A DNA stretch of 64,000 nucleotides from Lepidurus packardi. Lineage: Eukaryota > Arthropoda > Branchiopoda > Notostraca > Triopsidae. Under the pieces are notes generated by a model, which had not been told where the DNA came from, searched no databases, and worked only from the letters and a program-made list of their open reading frames with translations. Of the stretch, positions 23,125 to 38,684 are shown in pieces; positions within the stretch are counted from its first letter, which is position 1; every line of letters begins with the position of its first letter. Where the stretch lies: positions 8,986,790-9,050,789 of the forward strand of contig JAKZAN010000002.1 in NCBI GenBank assembly GCA_023053545.1, read 5' to 3'. Made by a program: the position numbers and the translations under genes.

Positions 23125-26100
23125 GCATCCATTCACTTTTTTAAGATGGTAGTTTGCGCAAAACTGATTAGGTAAGTGAAACAAGTACACCATTTAATTC
23201 AATTTCAACATTACAGTTGGAAGTTGATGTACGTGCAATTTTGAATTTAGATTCGTTTGTAAACCGTGTGTAGGTTTTGTATTTGGAATTTTATTTAGAT
23301 TATGGAATGAATTCCAGTATTTGTCACTTGCTAGAGATCATTTTAAGCATCTTACGGGGTAGTTTGTTGTTCGTTTTGTTTTTTAGGATAAAAGTTATTT
23401 ATGTAGGTTGAAAAGACAGGAACTCATCTCCTGCTGTTTAAGTTTTCAATTTCTACGGGTCTCATGTATGAAAAGTGAGAGGGGGCTTTATGCTAGCATA
23501 GTAGCCGGGGCCGTATAGTTTTATAACGAGAAAAGAAGACTTTAACTGACTTAAGCCAAGGGAGTGCGAGCGCGGTTCAGACGAGAGAGAGAAAGAAAGA
23601 AGAGACAGGGGAGCTGTGAGTGTTATTTTTTTAATCGTGAGAAGAATGGCCCTGATCTGAGCCATTGAAAGCGTCTTTTCTTCTGGCTGGGCCCCCGATA
23701 AACCTTTGATAGGGCGACTATCAGAGCTGAGCGAGCGCCCAGGGCCCGTCCCGCGCGGTCCCGCCCGGAAATGAGACACACGACTATACAGACTTTGTTG
23801 CTCTGGCTCCCACCACCAGTACCGAATCACAATATCGAACAATATAAACTCACCCTCCTGGCTCCCCAAAGTCTCTGGTCCTCTCTTTTCTTTGCTCAAA
23901 CTTTTGCTTAGGACACCCACACCAATCATCCTCCTTGTCGCCCTACAGCATACCGCACCCACCACACCGACGTATAGTAATAATGTCGAGATTATAAACC
24001 AAAGGGAATTGCGTTGGCTTCTTACGTGTCTGCCCAGGATCCAATATGACTGAAACATTAACACGAAAAATCTTTTTCTTAACTTTAAAATACAAAGCTT
24101 AAGTGATTTGGACCAAAAAGGTTTCCACAATTTCAATAGGCCTTTAAGATGTTAGGTACGTTTGTGAGTTTTCCTAATGAGCGTTTTACAGTGACACTCT
24201 GTTAGCTTCACTGTCAGCCAGTCCCCTTCAACAATGAAAACTTTGCAAGGATTTCTTCCGTAAGAACTTCTCTGAAGATGTTCTTTTGCGGAACTATCCT
24301 TATGGTAATTGCATGTGTTTAAGCGCAGGTGTTCATTCCATAAACAAAATGTTGGTTAACGAAACAAGGTTTAAGCGCTTAACTAACTGGTTTAATTAAA
24401 AATCGCTTAGTTAAATGGCGTTTTTTTTAGCTAGCGAAAATTTTCTTTATAGAGCAACCTTTTATTTCAACTTCAATAAAAATGATAAGGGCAAATAAAT
24501 AAGAACTCACTAAAACAAAACCCAACCTTAACTTCTAGTATTAGCATTATGTGTAGTTTAAAATTAAACAAACTATTTTAAACTAGGTTTTTCCATTTAA
24601 AAAAATCCCTAATTTTTGTTAAACCTCTCCTGTAATCGCAAGTAATTATCACTGTTTAAACATTTTTCTTTGATCATCATGCAGAAACCCACCCTTACGG
24701 GGTTTTTGTTGCTGAATTATTGGAGGCTTGCTATGTAGGATTTTTTTATGTAAGATATACTTCTCGTGTAAACACGCCTTGTGACACTTTCATTGTTGCT
24801 GTGCTAGGAAAGAAGGTCGCTGTGGGGGACATCGTGGAGTAAATATTCAAAATTGGTGTAGCAATAGGGTAAAAAAGGGACGAAAAATGAAGGGATGTTG
24901 TATAGTACAAGTGTCATCGAATGTGAAGAGATAGGAAGCGTTATGGTGTAAAATACCTTGTTCACACTTGAAGTCCTCTTGCAATAAATGGAAAGAAAGC
25001 AGGCAGCCTGAGCTCTCCAGAGATTGAAATTGTGCACAATCAGGTTATGGAGACTTGGGGGTGAAATAGCTCATAGCTTGGTGGACCCACAATCAAGCTA
25101 AGCAACGAACTAGAAAATAATGCCCTTGGCTTCGTGATTATCCATCGCGTTCTCTGCTTACTTACCCATCTTGAATTAAGAATCGCTATCGCTGGAATAA
25201 ATGCTGGGTTGCTAGCTTCTTGCCCTCTTTTGGACGGTGAAGTTTTTAAAGAAATAACGGGATCGAAGATCCAAAAGCGCATTGGACTGTCTCGAATTGA
25301 GTTATGTTCTCCCCGCCATCGCAGAACCAAGTGTATGTTGGTTGTTTATTGTATTACATGATCACTAATTGCAAATTTTACGAATCTTTTCTTGTCTCTT
25401 TTTGTAGGAATATTGGGAGCCCATTTTGCATAGAAAATTTGGTGACTATATACACTCTAGTAAATATGAGCATTGAATTCGGATTTATTTGGGAGGGTGC
25501 GAAGGCAAAGTTGTTTGGTGTGTTTTTTTCTTTTCTTGGGGTAGGGGGTGAGGGCCAGGGACCCCCGAAAGGCAACCTAATAGGCTGCACATTGAGGTTC
25601 TATTCAGAACCTGAATGGGCCCATGAAAAGCTCGTGAATAGTCCTAAATGTTGAGTAACCGGTGGAGGGACGGGCGAGAAACAGCCCCAGACAACTTGAC
25701 AAAAACGACATACAAGAATTCCAGCAAAGTCTAGTGCAAAAAAGAAAAAATAGAAAAAGACAGCCTGCTCCCCTCTTTTCTCAGCATCCCTCTCTTTCAC
25801 AGAGAAAACATCACAACAATGTCAAAAGTCAGAACAACCCACAGAGCAGGTAGGTTTTCCTTTAGAAAACCACACTATACAAGTTTTCTATTTGTACAGC
25901 ACAAAGGAGCCCAAATTCGTAAGTGTTGCATTTTCCACGTACATGTGTACACGTTTATAATAGTTTTATAGCCTCCACCTTGATTTTGGCGTTTCAAGAG
26001 TTTCTCGGGCCTCGCCCACACTATATTTCGCGGGAGATATACTCAAGTCACTCGCTTTTTGACCAAAATCCAATTACACATTTTTTGCCCTTCTTAGTTG

Positions 26101-27639
26101 GATTGCAACTTGTCAAGTTAGTATTCCATAACGCGCAAGCTAGCTAAAATGTGCTCTTGTTTTAAAGTAAAAATTAATTTTGTTTTCAAAACAGAAAATA
26201 GCATAAAAATTATAGGAAAGAAATAGAAAATACTAAGAGACTAAGACTAGTGTTTCCGCAAGACAAATCACTTAAAGAAATAAAGAGCCAAGCGTTCAGC
26301 AGTTTAAATGCAAAAGGAAAGCAGCAGAGAATAAAACATTATCGTCGATAGTGGTCTAAAAGCGAAACCGGAGCATAATAATATAGTTGTCGGTGTCGTT
26401 TGCGACCTTAAAGGAAAGTGATGGTTCCTTGTTTTGTATACGCTAAGCCTGCATTGTATTGCCGACAAGGTAATTTGGGCATTTTGAAGGTGCTGCGTTT
26501 AAGGCTTATCAAAAAGCCAGCGCTGCGGCATTGAAACAGAGGGAATAAAAGACCTGGGACCATACGACTTTTATACACACACGCACATTCACAAAGACCC
26601 TTGTAGAAAAGCGGCTTGATAAGATATTCACATATGTGCGGATACTTTGAGGAAGAAAAACCGTGCAGATAAGAACTGTTATGATTCAGTGCTTCCTTTT
26701 TTCTTTCTGTTTCAGTAAATGCAATTCCCGAATATTGAAATCAACAAGTTTTTTATTGCTTCCCTTCCGAATATTTTAACTTTGGTGTTTTACAATTGCA
26801 AAATTATTCACATGGCGGTAATGGTGTTCATGTGATAAAACGTGGCAGTTTTGACTCTAGCTAAGATTTCTTTCCGTCTTCTTTTCTTCGAAATAAGGGG
26901 GCCGAGACGAATCAGAGTTTGGATAATCTTTTGAAAACTTGGAACTGTAAGAGCTTCGTCACTGGGGCCACGACGAAGACGGATGAGCAGGTGACATTAG
27001 GTCGACTGTCTTTTCTCACTTCTCACCTGGCGTCCAAGTTCATTTGCACATTCCTGCATACATGCCGTGTCATTGTGTCATGCTCCGTGTGTGTATGTGG
27101 ATGAGCATTAGAAACGCAGAGTTGCCACTTGTCATTCAGCAAACCTGCTGAGATCACCCACCAGCAAAATCACTCTAAGGGCGATCACTTTCTATAGATT
27201 TTGAATTTTTAATTAAATTAACATTACAAAAAACGCCCATTTTTCCAATCTTTTTTTTTAATTCCTTTGCTTCAGCTTCGTAGTCTTGTATTTTAGTTTT
27301 GTAGATCAGTTTCGTTTCTAATTTATAAAAGAAAATTAAAAAAAAAGTTAGGCCGCCTTGACAACGACAAGTGATGGAATAGACGCGATATGTCAATCTC
27401 TACATTTTTCTCATCTCTTTTCTGTCTTTCTTTCCTGAATACAACTGTCAAGATACTCACACCTCCGTTTCGTTCGTTGTTTTTTTTTCAAACATGGGAG
27501 AAAACGTCTCACTTGTCACTCACTCTAAACGTGTTGCGTTTAATTCTGGGTTAGTTTTCATTTTGACATCTTTCTTTTTTCAATCAAGATTGCAGATGAG
27601 ATTTATATTATTGTTTATTTTTCTTCCCTTTTTATTAAT
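23125..27639. other. Intergenic region between PEX1 and Sox21a
   Basis: About 4.5 kb between two convergent genes. A GC-rich patch (about 23690-23780) interrupts AT-rich sequence and sits inside a 224-codon minus-strand open frame (23462-24136) that matches nothing I recognise. A GAGA-type microsatellite lies at about 23580-23610. The right end carries the Sox21a 3' UTR, with a minus-strand AATAAA at 27614-27619 only about 20 bases past the stop. Confidence 0.4.
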
Positions 27640-28941
<1,302 letters not shown>

Positions 28942-31199
28942 TTATTTCTCTTTTTTTTTGTTTTTAAGGTTCGCAAAACGTGCTTTGCGAGTAGAAATAG
29001 TTTGGCACTCAACTGAACGAGTTTTGATCAAGCTCGAGTGTGACTTTCAGCGAAAGACTTTAGACTGCGAATGTTACCACACCAATTGTTTGCTACTGTC
29101 TTTCAGGTTCTGTATGCACATGGGTACCCTATTGAGGAGCACCACACTAGTACACACATTGACACACGCATATGGGACACAAGAGTGTGGCGATGCGCTC
29201 TTGGTACTGCCAGAGCAGACAATTCTGTGTCCTGCGCGAAGACGGCCGAAGAAGCCCCTAGCGTGAATCGTCCGTCTCGGATCGTGTAATGCGTATTGTG
29301 GCACGGGAAATCCCTCCCCGAAGTGAGCGTGAGCTGCGATAAAAGGGACCCGTAAGGGAAGAGGAAACACTACTTCTATGCAATGAGAACGAGAGACTAG
29401 AGCCCACTTCGATCCAGGGAAGATATGGAAATTTCTTGGAGGCTCTGGGACCGGGGAAAGGTTCCCGAGCGCATGGAGGAACAAAAGACGGATCCAATCC
29501 CTTTTGTTCGGGACCAAACAAGCGCCGCCTTGGTCCTTGGAGATTACCTGATCCATGCACCTGAAATCAAGACAGGTGTCCAATCCTGCTTGGTTTGTGA
29601 AAAGGAGCAGGTAAAGTCTTTGTTTACTTGATAAATCCTTGACAAGCCTTACCCTCTTTTTCTCACTTTATGAATTTTGACAACTCATGAGTTTTCATTA
29701 TGGCGCAATATTCGTTATCTCGCATTTCTGAATAATTCCTATCGCAATGCGGTTCCAGTTAGGAAATCTTCCTCGTAGACGAACACTCCTTGGGAGGCAA
29801 AAAAAAAACATACAGTGATTTGTAGATGGCAAGGGAAAGTGAGGATATAAACCCACTAATAGAAGCTATTGATTGGGATAAAGTTGGTTCGATAGTTTCC
29901 ACAAAAGCTTTTTACCCGTCCTTATAATGCTTTTAGAAGGGGCAGGGGTTCAACCGTAGTATTCAGACGAACAATAGTGGCAATTTACGCTAATAGCGAC
30001 TAAAACATCCTGGGAGCGAGTAAATCGAACCAATTTTCGCCCTTTCAAACAATTACCTCTTTTACCAAGGATTTGTCGTTGCTATCATCGCTCATAGATG
30101 ACGTAAGCTGTCGGTCGCTTGTTGCATAGACCCGAAGGAGAATTCGCGTTCTATTTATTCAGTCGAGAATGTAGAAATGGCGCGCTTTTGTTGTGTCAGG
30201 AAACCATGTGAAACAGTGCTTAATTTTTCAATCTAGTGTGTAAAACTAGCGAGTGTAACTTGCTATAGACTAAGTATTGGTTACATTTACAATCTTGCAA
30301 GCAAACAAGTAAATATGCGGTGTGAAAATTACTTTAAAAATTTTATTAATAGATTCCACATGCAACCCATAACACCGAGTGCTTTAAGCTAACTTGAGAC
30401 CACATGACCCGTTTACTTTAACTTACCGTTTACTTTAACTTACTTACTTTCCAGTGCGTTGGTTGGATAATCTGGCAAAAATTGCCTGGCTGAAAGGATG
30501 GAATTGTATGGTTTCGCTTACTCATAATAAAAGCGCGTTCCACTGCACAGGTGCAATTTTCTGGCACTCAGTTTGTCAAACATGTATACGTTTACATACT
30601 GAGAGCCAAAAATTTGCACCAGTGCAGACAATGGAATACGTTATAAATCGAACAGCTTTAATGGGCGCTTTAACGGAGAATCATATTGTCGAAATTAACA
30701 CAAGAATTGTTTCTCGCTCAGGTCTAGTAGTTCGGGTAGGAACTGGCTGCAGTCAAACTACTTACGCAACCCTATTTCCACTCGTTTTCCTTTTGTAAGC
30801 TGGTATTTGACGCTCGATTAATGTAAGAGTAATCAAAGGGATTCTACAGAATAAGCGACAAGTAATAATAGGTTTGGCAGTCAAGCTCAACAATAGGGAA
30901 TGTAACTGGTTAGGTATTAGCCCATACATCCGCAGCGTGTGTCTGCCCTCGTAGAAAGAGTTACCAGGACGAGTATGTTGCAGAGAAAAGGGCTTGAGGA
31001 GAGCATTTTTTAATAAGTGGCAATAGCATGGTGTGTCTGTGTGGACGTTCAATTACGGCTTGTCCACGGTCTGTATTATGGGCATTGTTAAGCCTGTGAA
31101 TAGGTTTCTGGTAGCGGGCAAGGGAAAGATTGTCACCACCCTATACTTCCAATGCATATCCGAGTCCAGCTAGCAAAGACGTCTTTTGTTGTTGTCCCA

Positions 31200-31311
31200 T
31201 GGGCTTCTCTCTCTCTCGCTCTCTTTTCTCTCTGTGCTCTCTATATTTTCGGTCTAGCTGGGGCTCTCTCTTCTCTCACATGATTCAAAAGAGTGAGAGA
31301 GAAGAGAGAGG
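31200..31311. repeat. TC-rich / GA-rich imperfect hairpin
   Basis: A TC-rich tract (about 31206-31279) is followed by a GA-rich tract (31293-31310). CTCTCTCTTCTCTCAC at 31264-31279 pairs with 31293-31310 with a two-base bulge and a 13-base loop. GAGAG arrays are binding sites for GAGA-type factors in arthropods; whether that applies here is inference. Confidence 0.6.
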
Positions 31312-34300
31312 ACAAGTTTTGGACGGCAGTTCTATTAAAGCCGTGACAATGGTTGCCAACCTAGAATGAAATGGGGAGCAGCCTTACAACACTAAAAAGC
31401 AATGCAATGCCATTTCCACAACGTTTCCTGGCTCGCCTTTTTAGCTACAAGACTTTGTCTTTATACACCACAATGGTAAAAGAAAAAAGAAATTGTGGCA
31501 AAGCTTTTTTGTTTTCCCGAACAATAGGCACAACACCGCAGGAACAATGCCACAATGGTCCCCACTGAAATTAGAAAAGAACTGTGTAACAGAGAGGCGT
31601 GGTGGTGGTGGAAGTTTTTTGGGGTTGTCGAGAAGTCCAAATTTTGAATTGGTGCATCGGTGCACAACAATGAATCCAAACTTTGAGGTTCTGAAGCCAA
31701 TTCAACCTTGTAAATGCCGTTAATTGTTGTCCCTTGTTGCCTTTCTCTTCTTTGTGTAAATTAAACGTCAATCTTTTCCAAATAAACGTTTTGTTGCATG
31801 TCATATCGTGCGAAAAATATGCACTAGACATATTTTAGCTATTTTAGCACTGACTCGAAATAGCGCAGCATGGAGGTAAAAGTGTTGCACTATACTGAGA
31901 TAACTTTTTAGTTAGGAGCATTAGAGTACAGCTTGTATTTATTTTTTATTGCATTTTTTTGGTAACTTTTACTTTTAGCAAGGTAATAATCGGGCGAGTA
32001 GTTTTTACTTTTTAAGAGAACGCCAAATGAGCATGACAAAGATTAGAGAGGAGACAGTGGCAGAGTGATATTTATTAACAAACTGCGCAATAGCTGTCAA
32101 GCAGAACAATGAAACAAGGGGAGAATAGCAACAGTGGTGCTCATTCGTGTCGAGAAAGGTCACGTAGTTACTTTAATTCTTATTTTTTCTTCCACAAACC
32201 GTAGCTTTTTCAGTTAGTCATTTAGTTTATCGAAAAACACGCTCCTATAATTGATCTCCTAAACTGAGCTTCGGAAATTACATCTTCCGTCTGCTCGTGT
32301 GATTATTCGGGATGCTTTTGTCGCTGTCATACACATTGTGTTATGCGAAGCAGCTTACCTTATTATTGAGCATTAGGAAGCAGGAAAAAATGAGTTACTT
32401 TTTTTCTGGCTGTTTTTTTTTTTTTTCAATCTTCTGGTTCCTGATGACCGCGTTGAGTTCTGAGCAACGGCAACTGAGGCACAACTGGCCTCTTCAGCAA
32501 TTCAACAAGTCAAGAAGCACTGTCAGGAGTTACAAAGGATTAAAATTTGTACAGAGAAACTTGCCAAGTCATTTTGCCTGGGCTGTTTGCTGTTACTGGC
32601 CACCAGAACCATAAGAATAGGGCGCAATAGACTTATTTGAGTTTCTTTTTATGCAGCCGGGGGATTTTCCTTGTGAGTCAAATCTTGAAGGGAACGAAAA
32701 TAAAAAGAAACTAACTTTTAGTTGAATGCTATTGTTACTAATTGTTGCTAAAAAATAATTCCGTGAGCCCCAGCAGCTTTGTGAAGAGACGTTGTCAGCT
32801 GCTGCTCTCTTTGTTTTGCAATATTGTGAATTTCTTAAATTTTCCAAGCTTTTCATCTTGGATTTATTTACAAAATCTTGGTAGTAACTGCAAAATATAT
32901 TGCATAATGAATTAGGCAATGAATTCTACCATTCATTACAAAAATTAATTGTACAATTCCGATAATAGTTTAAAATTAATTTGCAAAACATTAATAATGG
33001 TATAAAAGTGCTTAATCGTTGACAGAATATCATCAGTTGAGGTATTCCGTGAAACTAAAACAAGAAGGAGAAGTTTTGATTATTGGAAGATTTTGGATAT
33101 TCGGGTATTACTGCCTAGTTTAGCTGCGGCATGACCTTTCCGAAGTTGGCAATGCAAAGCGAAGAGGCGAAGGCGTGTTATGCATATAACGAAGCATTGT
33201 TCTGGCTTGAAAAGGGCCCCGCACTGCTGCGGTGCATGGCAGCTTTCTGAAAGATAAATATTTCGACTATATAGCACAGCATCTTTTGAATGTGTGGCTT
33301 TTGAAAAGAGGCGAGGGGCTCCTATAGTGCCGAGAGACAGAGAGTGTATTACTGCCAAGTTGAGATGGCAAAGCTCTTTTCTATTGCGTGCTGAGGCTAT
33401 GACTGTTCCATCATACAAATAAGTCTCCTTCGCTTCGCTTTCATTCGTTTTTAGGGTTCTGGTTTTTCGTGGACTTTGGACGTTGCAGTTGCAACACACG
33501 ACTCGGAGAATAATAAGTGACATTGCTTGAATAGGATTTTCTCCCTCTACCCAAGACTCTTATAATATGCTTATGTCGAGAAAGGGTGCTTGTATCCATT
33601 CTTATTTTTCGTTCATCCTTTTATAATATCGCATTTTGATTTTCCTTTCTCAGAAAGATAAAAAGGAAAACAAGAAAATAGTCCTACAACGTACATACGC
33701 TCTCCTCACACCTGAGATAATAGTGTCAGCTCTCTTGGTGAGATAATAGAACAGTAGCTTGAATACACTGTCAAGGAGAGGCTAGAATGCATATTAGCGC
33801 TTCACCGTGTGCTTATATTGCCATGCGAATTTTTCTTCAAATGTTATTTTTTATTTAGTTTTGTTTAAAAGACAACTAATAATTACAGAAATTGAGCAGT
33901 GTCTAGGAGATACATAAGCTTGCACAAGCTGCTTTGGGATGGTTCCGTGACTCTGTAACGTTTTCGGCGGACGTAGACTTAAAGTTGGGAGGGAGAGGCA
34001 TCTTGCATGGAAATTGAATAAAAGCAAAGCCGATTAGCAAGTGCATGCAACGGCGGTGCCGTTCAGCTGATAAGAACAGAATATACAACGGCAGCCCAAC
34101 TGTATGGAGTTGGAGGGGCATACGACGCTGCATATGCAAACACACAACATCTTGCTCTTGCTTATTTCAATAGTGTGAATAGCGATGCATACAAAAGCCG
34201 CGCAAGCAAAATGCAGGACTCTACTTTTTCTAACAGAAATTCAGAGTCCGGGACCTAACCGAAACCAAGCACACTCGCTTTAAATCGTTTGACAGTACGA

Positions 34301-35685
34301 CAGTCACCACGAAGGAGAGAAATCGACTTTTTAAATTAAACATGTAAACAATTTATAAAGAAACTCGGAGAATATTGAGCATTAATACTATTCAAGCTAC
34401 AGACTAACTATGCAGTCAAGTTACATTGAAGAATAACTTTTTCAACCTAACTTGAAAGGATTTTAGTTTTTAAAAAATACTAAAAGAATAGTATTAAGAT
34501 AATTCGAACAGCATACAATTCTACAATTTAATCCCCGTGTTGGTTGTGATTTAAAAGGATTTTAGTAAGAATGGGGAAAATCTTTAGTGAGTGTAACTAT
34601 TCAAACTACAGTCATTTAAGTACAGTTATATAAGTCTTGTGGAGTTGACTTGTTCACCGGGTTTACTTTTGAGGCAAATAGTACTTGGCTAGCAATTATC
34701 ATGGTTCAAAATTCATTCTTCTCTGTTTATTCAGTTTATTTCTTGAATTTCCACCGTTGTTGCATCTGAAGTCGCCTGTCTTACTAGAGCGTACTGGAAA
34801 TTGCCTCGATTTCAGGTTAGTCTTGGAACTAAGTAGCCCAACATGCAACAAAGAGGAGTAATCACAAGGGAGCTGTGGGAGGAGAGATTTGACCTATCCT
34901 GGGTCATCACTTTTGGTACGTTTTTCTCACTCCTTGCACCTGCAAACTTTTCATTGTTCTAACACCTGGCAAGTTTCCCAAAGGAATTTGGATAAAGACT
35001 ACTTCTTTTCATTTCGGTTTACTTAAAAAAAAAATGATTTGGGGAAAATCTGATCGGGTGGTCAAAGGGGTGGTAGGGAGAAGAGATTTGACGATATTTT
35101 ATCAAAGCGTATGGTTATGTATACCTAATATCACGGGTGTGTTTACGCTAAGGCTTTAGAATGTAAAAGATCCAGGATTGATTTAGGGAGATAGGGGGTG
35201 GGTTCAGATAAAATTATAGGTCTGTTTCTGTTTGCTTGAAGAGAAAGAAGGGGGGAGTTTCATTCATGGTCGATTATAATAATGGCGGAGCAAATGGGGC
35301 AGATGTCAAGTGTCAAACCAGCAGGAAGCTTTTTCCGCTCCAGCCTCAACACAGTCTAACATTCTCTATATGCCACGCATTCACATCCATATATACACAC
35401 ATTCATACATGTCCGTATATATTACGGGGTAACTATAACCCCATGAAGCTTTTATATGGAAAGCGAAAAAAGGATGCTGAATGGTAACTTAATGTGTTAA
35501 GTAACCCTCTTAGGGCAACTTTTATAGCTCTAGTTTCTTCTTCAGTTTGCAACGCTGTATGCCCCCCCTCCCCCCATATCATGCTCATTGGTAGCCCAAG
35601 TCAATAGAGCGTGGCGGCTTTCGACATTTTTACATATTAGAGTCACTATTGCTGTTTTTGCTTATGCTTTCGATGTGGGGGGCTC

Positions 35686-38684
35686 CTATTGTTGTCGCCC
35701 TTTTACTCCCTAAATAGAAAAAAAGAAAAGAAAAAAGGCCCCATGGATGGCAACGAGAGTCTGAAACCTAATATGAGCCCTTTGTACTGCGTAGAGGTAT
35801 GTTTGCATATTTAAAGTCCTTTTTGGCATGTTTTAGAACCCTTACAGGCTGATTTCCTATTTTTTAATGTTTTTTTTGCCAGTTTGGAGCTGTGCAAATC
35901 TCTGCTAAGAATATATTCAGTGAAGGGGTGAAGTTGAGGATCGAGATCGAGGAACAGGATATATAAGAGAGATAAAGAGGGAGAGAGAGAGAGTTAAGAG
36001 TCAAGCAGCTTGATGTCATTTGTCCCGGGCATTTCCTTTTCCGTAACAACTCGCGCCACCGGCGTCGCCGACGTCGAAAAGACGCTCCGGAAGTGTTACA
36101 TCTGCATGCAAAACCCATTGGCTTGCCTCTGTTGCCATTTGTATCCTATATAAACGCCTCACTGCTCTGGACTAACATCATTGTTGTCCTTCTAATAGTC
36201 GTTATGTCCTCCGCTAGGGAAATATTTGAAATTTGTTTTTTGCTTTCTTCATAAATTTCAACAAAAAACGAGCGGGTCGACCCGTTCCGCACTGTACCTC
36301 GCGCCAGAGAGTATTGGCTTGGAAGAAGGCGTGGTATATCGTGTCGTAACAATGCATATGAGACGATGCATACATCCCACGTAGTTCTTAAAAGTTGTTT
36401 CTGGGGGCTGGGTTCGCTTTATATATTGTTTGGCTATATAACGTGGAAGAGCGTACTATTTTCCCTGTTTCGCACACGAAGACTTTTCTTTCCAACGTTT
36501 GCAAGCAAACACGGGATTCTTGGGGTCGTGGCTAACACTATTGTTGTCCTCTATGTACACATATAAGCATATCTACGATGACATCCTATTGTTGGAACCT
36601 CCCCCAGTACCCTCCCTCCCCCAACATTCCCCCCGTTGATTCCAGGTTGAGGCGTTGTAACTTACAACGGATGAGAGTTAACTTTGTTTGCTCAACATAC
36701 ACATACACGCTATATAAAACCCCCTGGCATGTTTTATTGGGGGTGAATCTCCATATTTGTGCCGCAAAATTTGCCGGGGGGACAGATAACAATGAGGGAC
36801 AGTTGAATTTGGAGCTGGCCGACTTTTTGGGAACGTCCAAGAATTTATTATCCTGCACCAGGGGAATATCTAACTTTTATGTTTGCTTATAAAGGTTTTT
36901 GAAACTAGAAACATACGCGTGTGCCTTACCATACCGTACACACATACACAGGGATGGACACAAATACAAAGTCGGATGGCCTGACCGCACGAAATTTCGT
37001 TAGGGGCACCTAAACAAACTGGACAATAGGAAGAGGCAGTCCACGGACTGTACACACCGCACGACCGAGTCGCAAAAGAAAAATCTATATGGAAAATGAG
37101 CGTTTGGCTCCGTGATTTCATGTGATGTAGATTAGGGTTATGCATAATGCTTTGCGTTTTGCTTTTTATGTCTTGCAGGTCTTATTATCTTGGAGGTTTT
37201 TCGCCTGTTTGAGGAAAAGTTTCAACCCCCTTCACCACCAAAAGAAAAGGATCGCGTGCGGAAATACAGTCCTTGGAAATTAATAAACATTGTCGACATT
37301 CGTTCGGGATGCATATTAAGAACTTGTTCAATCGTTGGCTAACCGGCGTGTCAAAGACTTGCACTCAGAAAATATGTATATATGTGCCGAGGTTTAAGGG
37401 TTGGTTTTTCTACGGACAACTCCGAGCCTGGCACTTTTTGTTTCTCGAAAAACAACACAAAACCCATTTTGGGCCGCAGAAGAGAAGAGAGCACAATTTT
37501 ATATATTGAGCGTAATCGTTTTGTGTGTATCATATAGCGTATAGGTCAAACGGCATTTTTTATAGCTTGGTAATTGTCTGAAGTCGCTTCCCAAAAAGCT
37601 TCCCGAGTGTCGTGCTATTGTTGGCAAGCGGGCGGGGGCCGTGAAAGATTTTTGCTCCCTGCTAGCTCACAAAATTGCTCAGAGGTGCCAATTATCTGTT
37701 TTTGGTTTTGGAACACTAAAAAAAGGGGAAAATAGATAGAAAAATATGCCCTCGTAAGCAGGCCTGGCTCGCTTTTTGGGTAAAAAAGAAAAAGAAAGAA
37801 CGGGGGTGGCTGGTGGTTAGATTGTGAAAAAGGACATTAGATACAGTTAGGGGAAGCTTATTCCCCATGGCAAAAGAGTTTTTAGATTTAGATGCTTCCC
37901 TATGTCATAATAAATAATGTTATGTCTAAGCAGAGGTGTGTTTCGCTGCGTTTGAGGGTCTGGCTGTTATTAGACTTCCCAACCCCCTTCCCACCCTCTC
38001 ATATCCTCAATTACGGTCATTAACTCGTGTAGGGGCTTCTGCTTTCCAAGTATAAGTTCTTACGTGATGTAAAAATTTACGTGGTTCCGTTTGTGACAAG
38101 TTAGCGGGGATTAAGAATGCCAAATAAAACGTTGGAGGCCCCCCTGCAGTTGCAAATGAGGAACCATTTTAAACTGCGTGAATTTGCCGAAATTGAAATG
38201 TTCGCCCCAACGTGTCATTTGTGTCGCGTGAATGAGACAAGGACCGAAAACACTGAAATTATAGAACTAGGAATTAGAAAGAAGAACAGCTGTTTTCTAC
38301 CCCTTTCCTGTGGAGATGCATAAAAGTAATTTTGTTTAACACCAAAGTATTTCTGAACTAATGTTCTAAATATTTCCGCGTTTTCATTATTATTGTTTTA
38401 TTATTATCCAGATTGTAGATGGACCTTTTTTTAATTGCGATAAGAACACCGCCTTAATTTACTGAGTTGTTTACTTTTTATTTTGGTAAAGTACTGAATA
38501 GAATTGGAGAGCAAACTTTCGCACGCATTGTTAGGGAAAGATGGATTTCGACAGTTCAATTCATACTTCCTAAACACGAGATTGTAGCGTGGAAGTGCAC
38601 ATTTCCGTTTATTTAAGTTGGGTTCGAATCGACCTTTAGCTAACCGCGTCCCGCTCATTGTATACCTCAAGAATACAACAATAG
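35686..38684. promoter_or_regulatory. Cluster of SOX-like CTATTGTTG sites
   Basis: CTATTGTTG occurs at 35686-35694, 36538-36546, 36586-36594 and 37615-37623, its complement at 38676-38684, and CATTGTTG at 36179-36186. All contain the SOX core ATTGTT/AACAAT. The 36179 and 36538 copies lie in a longer similar context (CTAACA-YY-ATTGTTGTCCT), suggesting related elements. Confidence 0.35.

Noticed and set aside
23462-24136. 224-codon minus-strand open frame
   Set aside because: Its protein is low complexity with Arg/Ser/Leu bias, matches no family I know, has no splice partners, and spans a GC-rich patch where stop codons are rarer.
38619-38631. tRNA B-box-like GGGTTCGAATCGA
   Set aside because: No A-box at the right distance and no cloverleaf stems around it.
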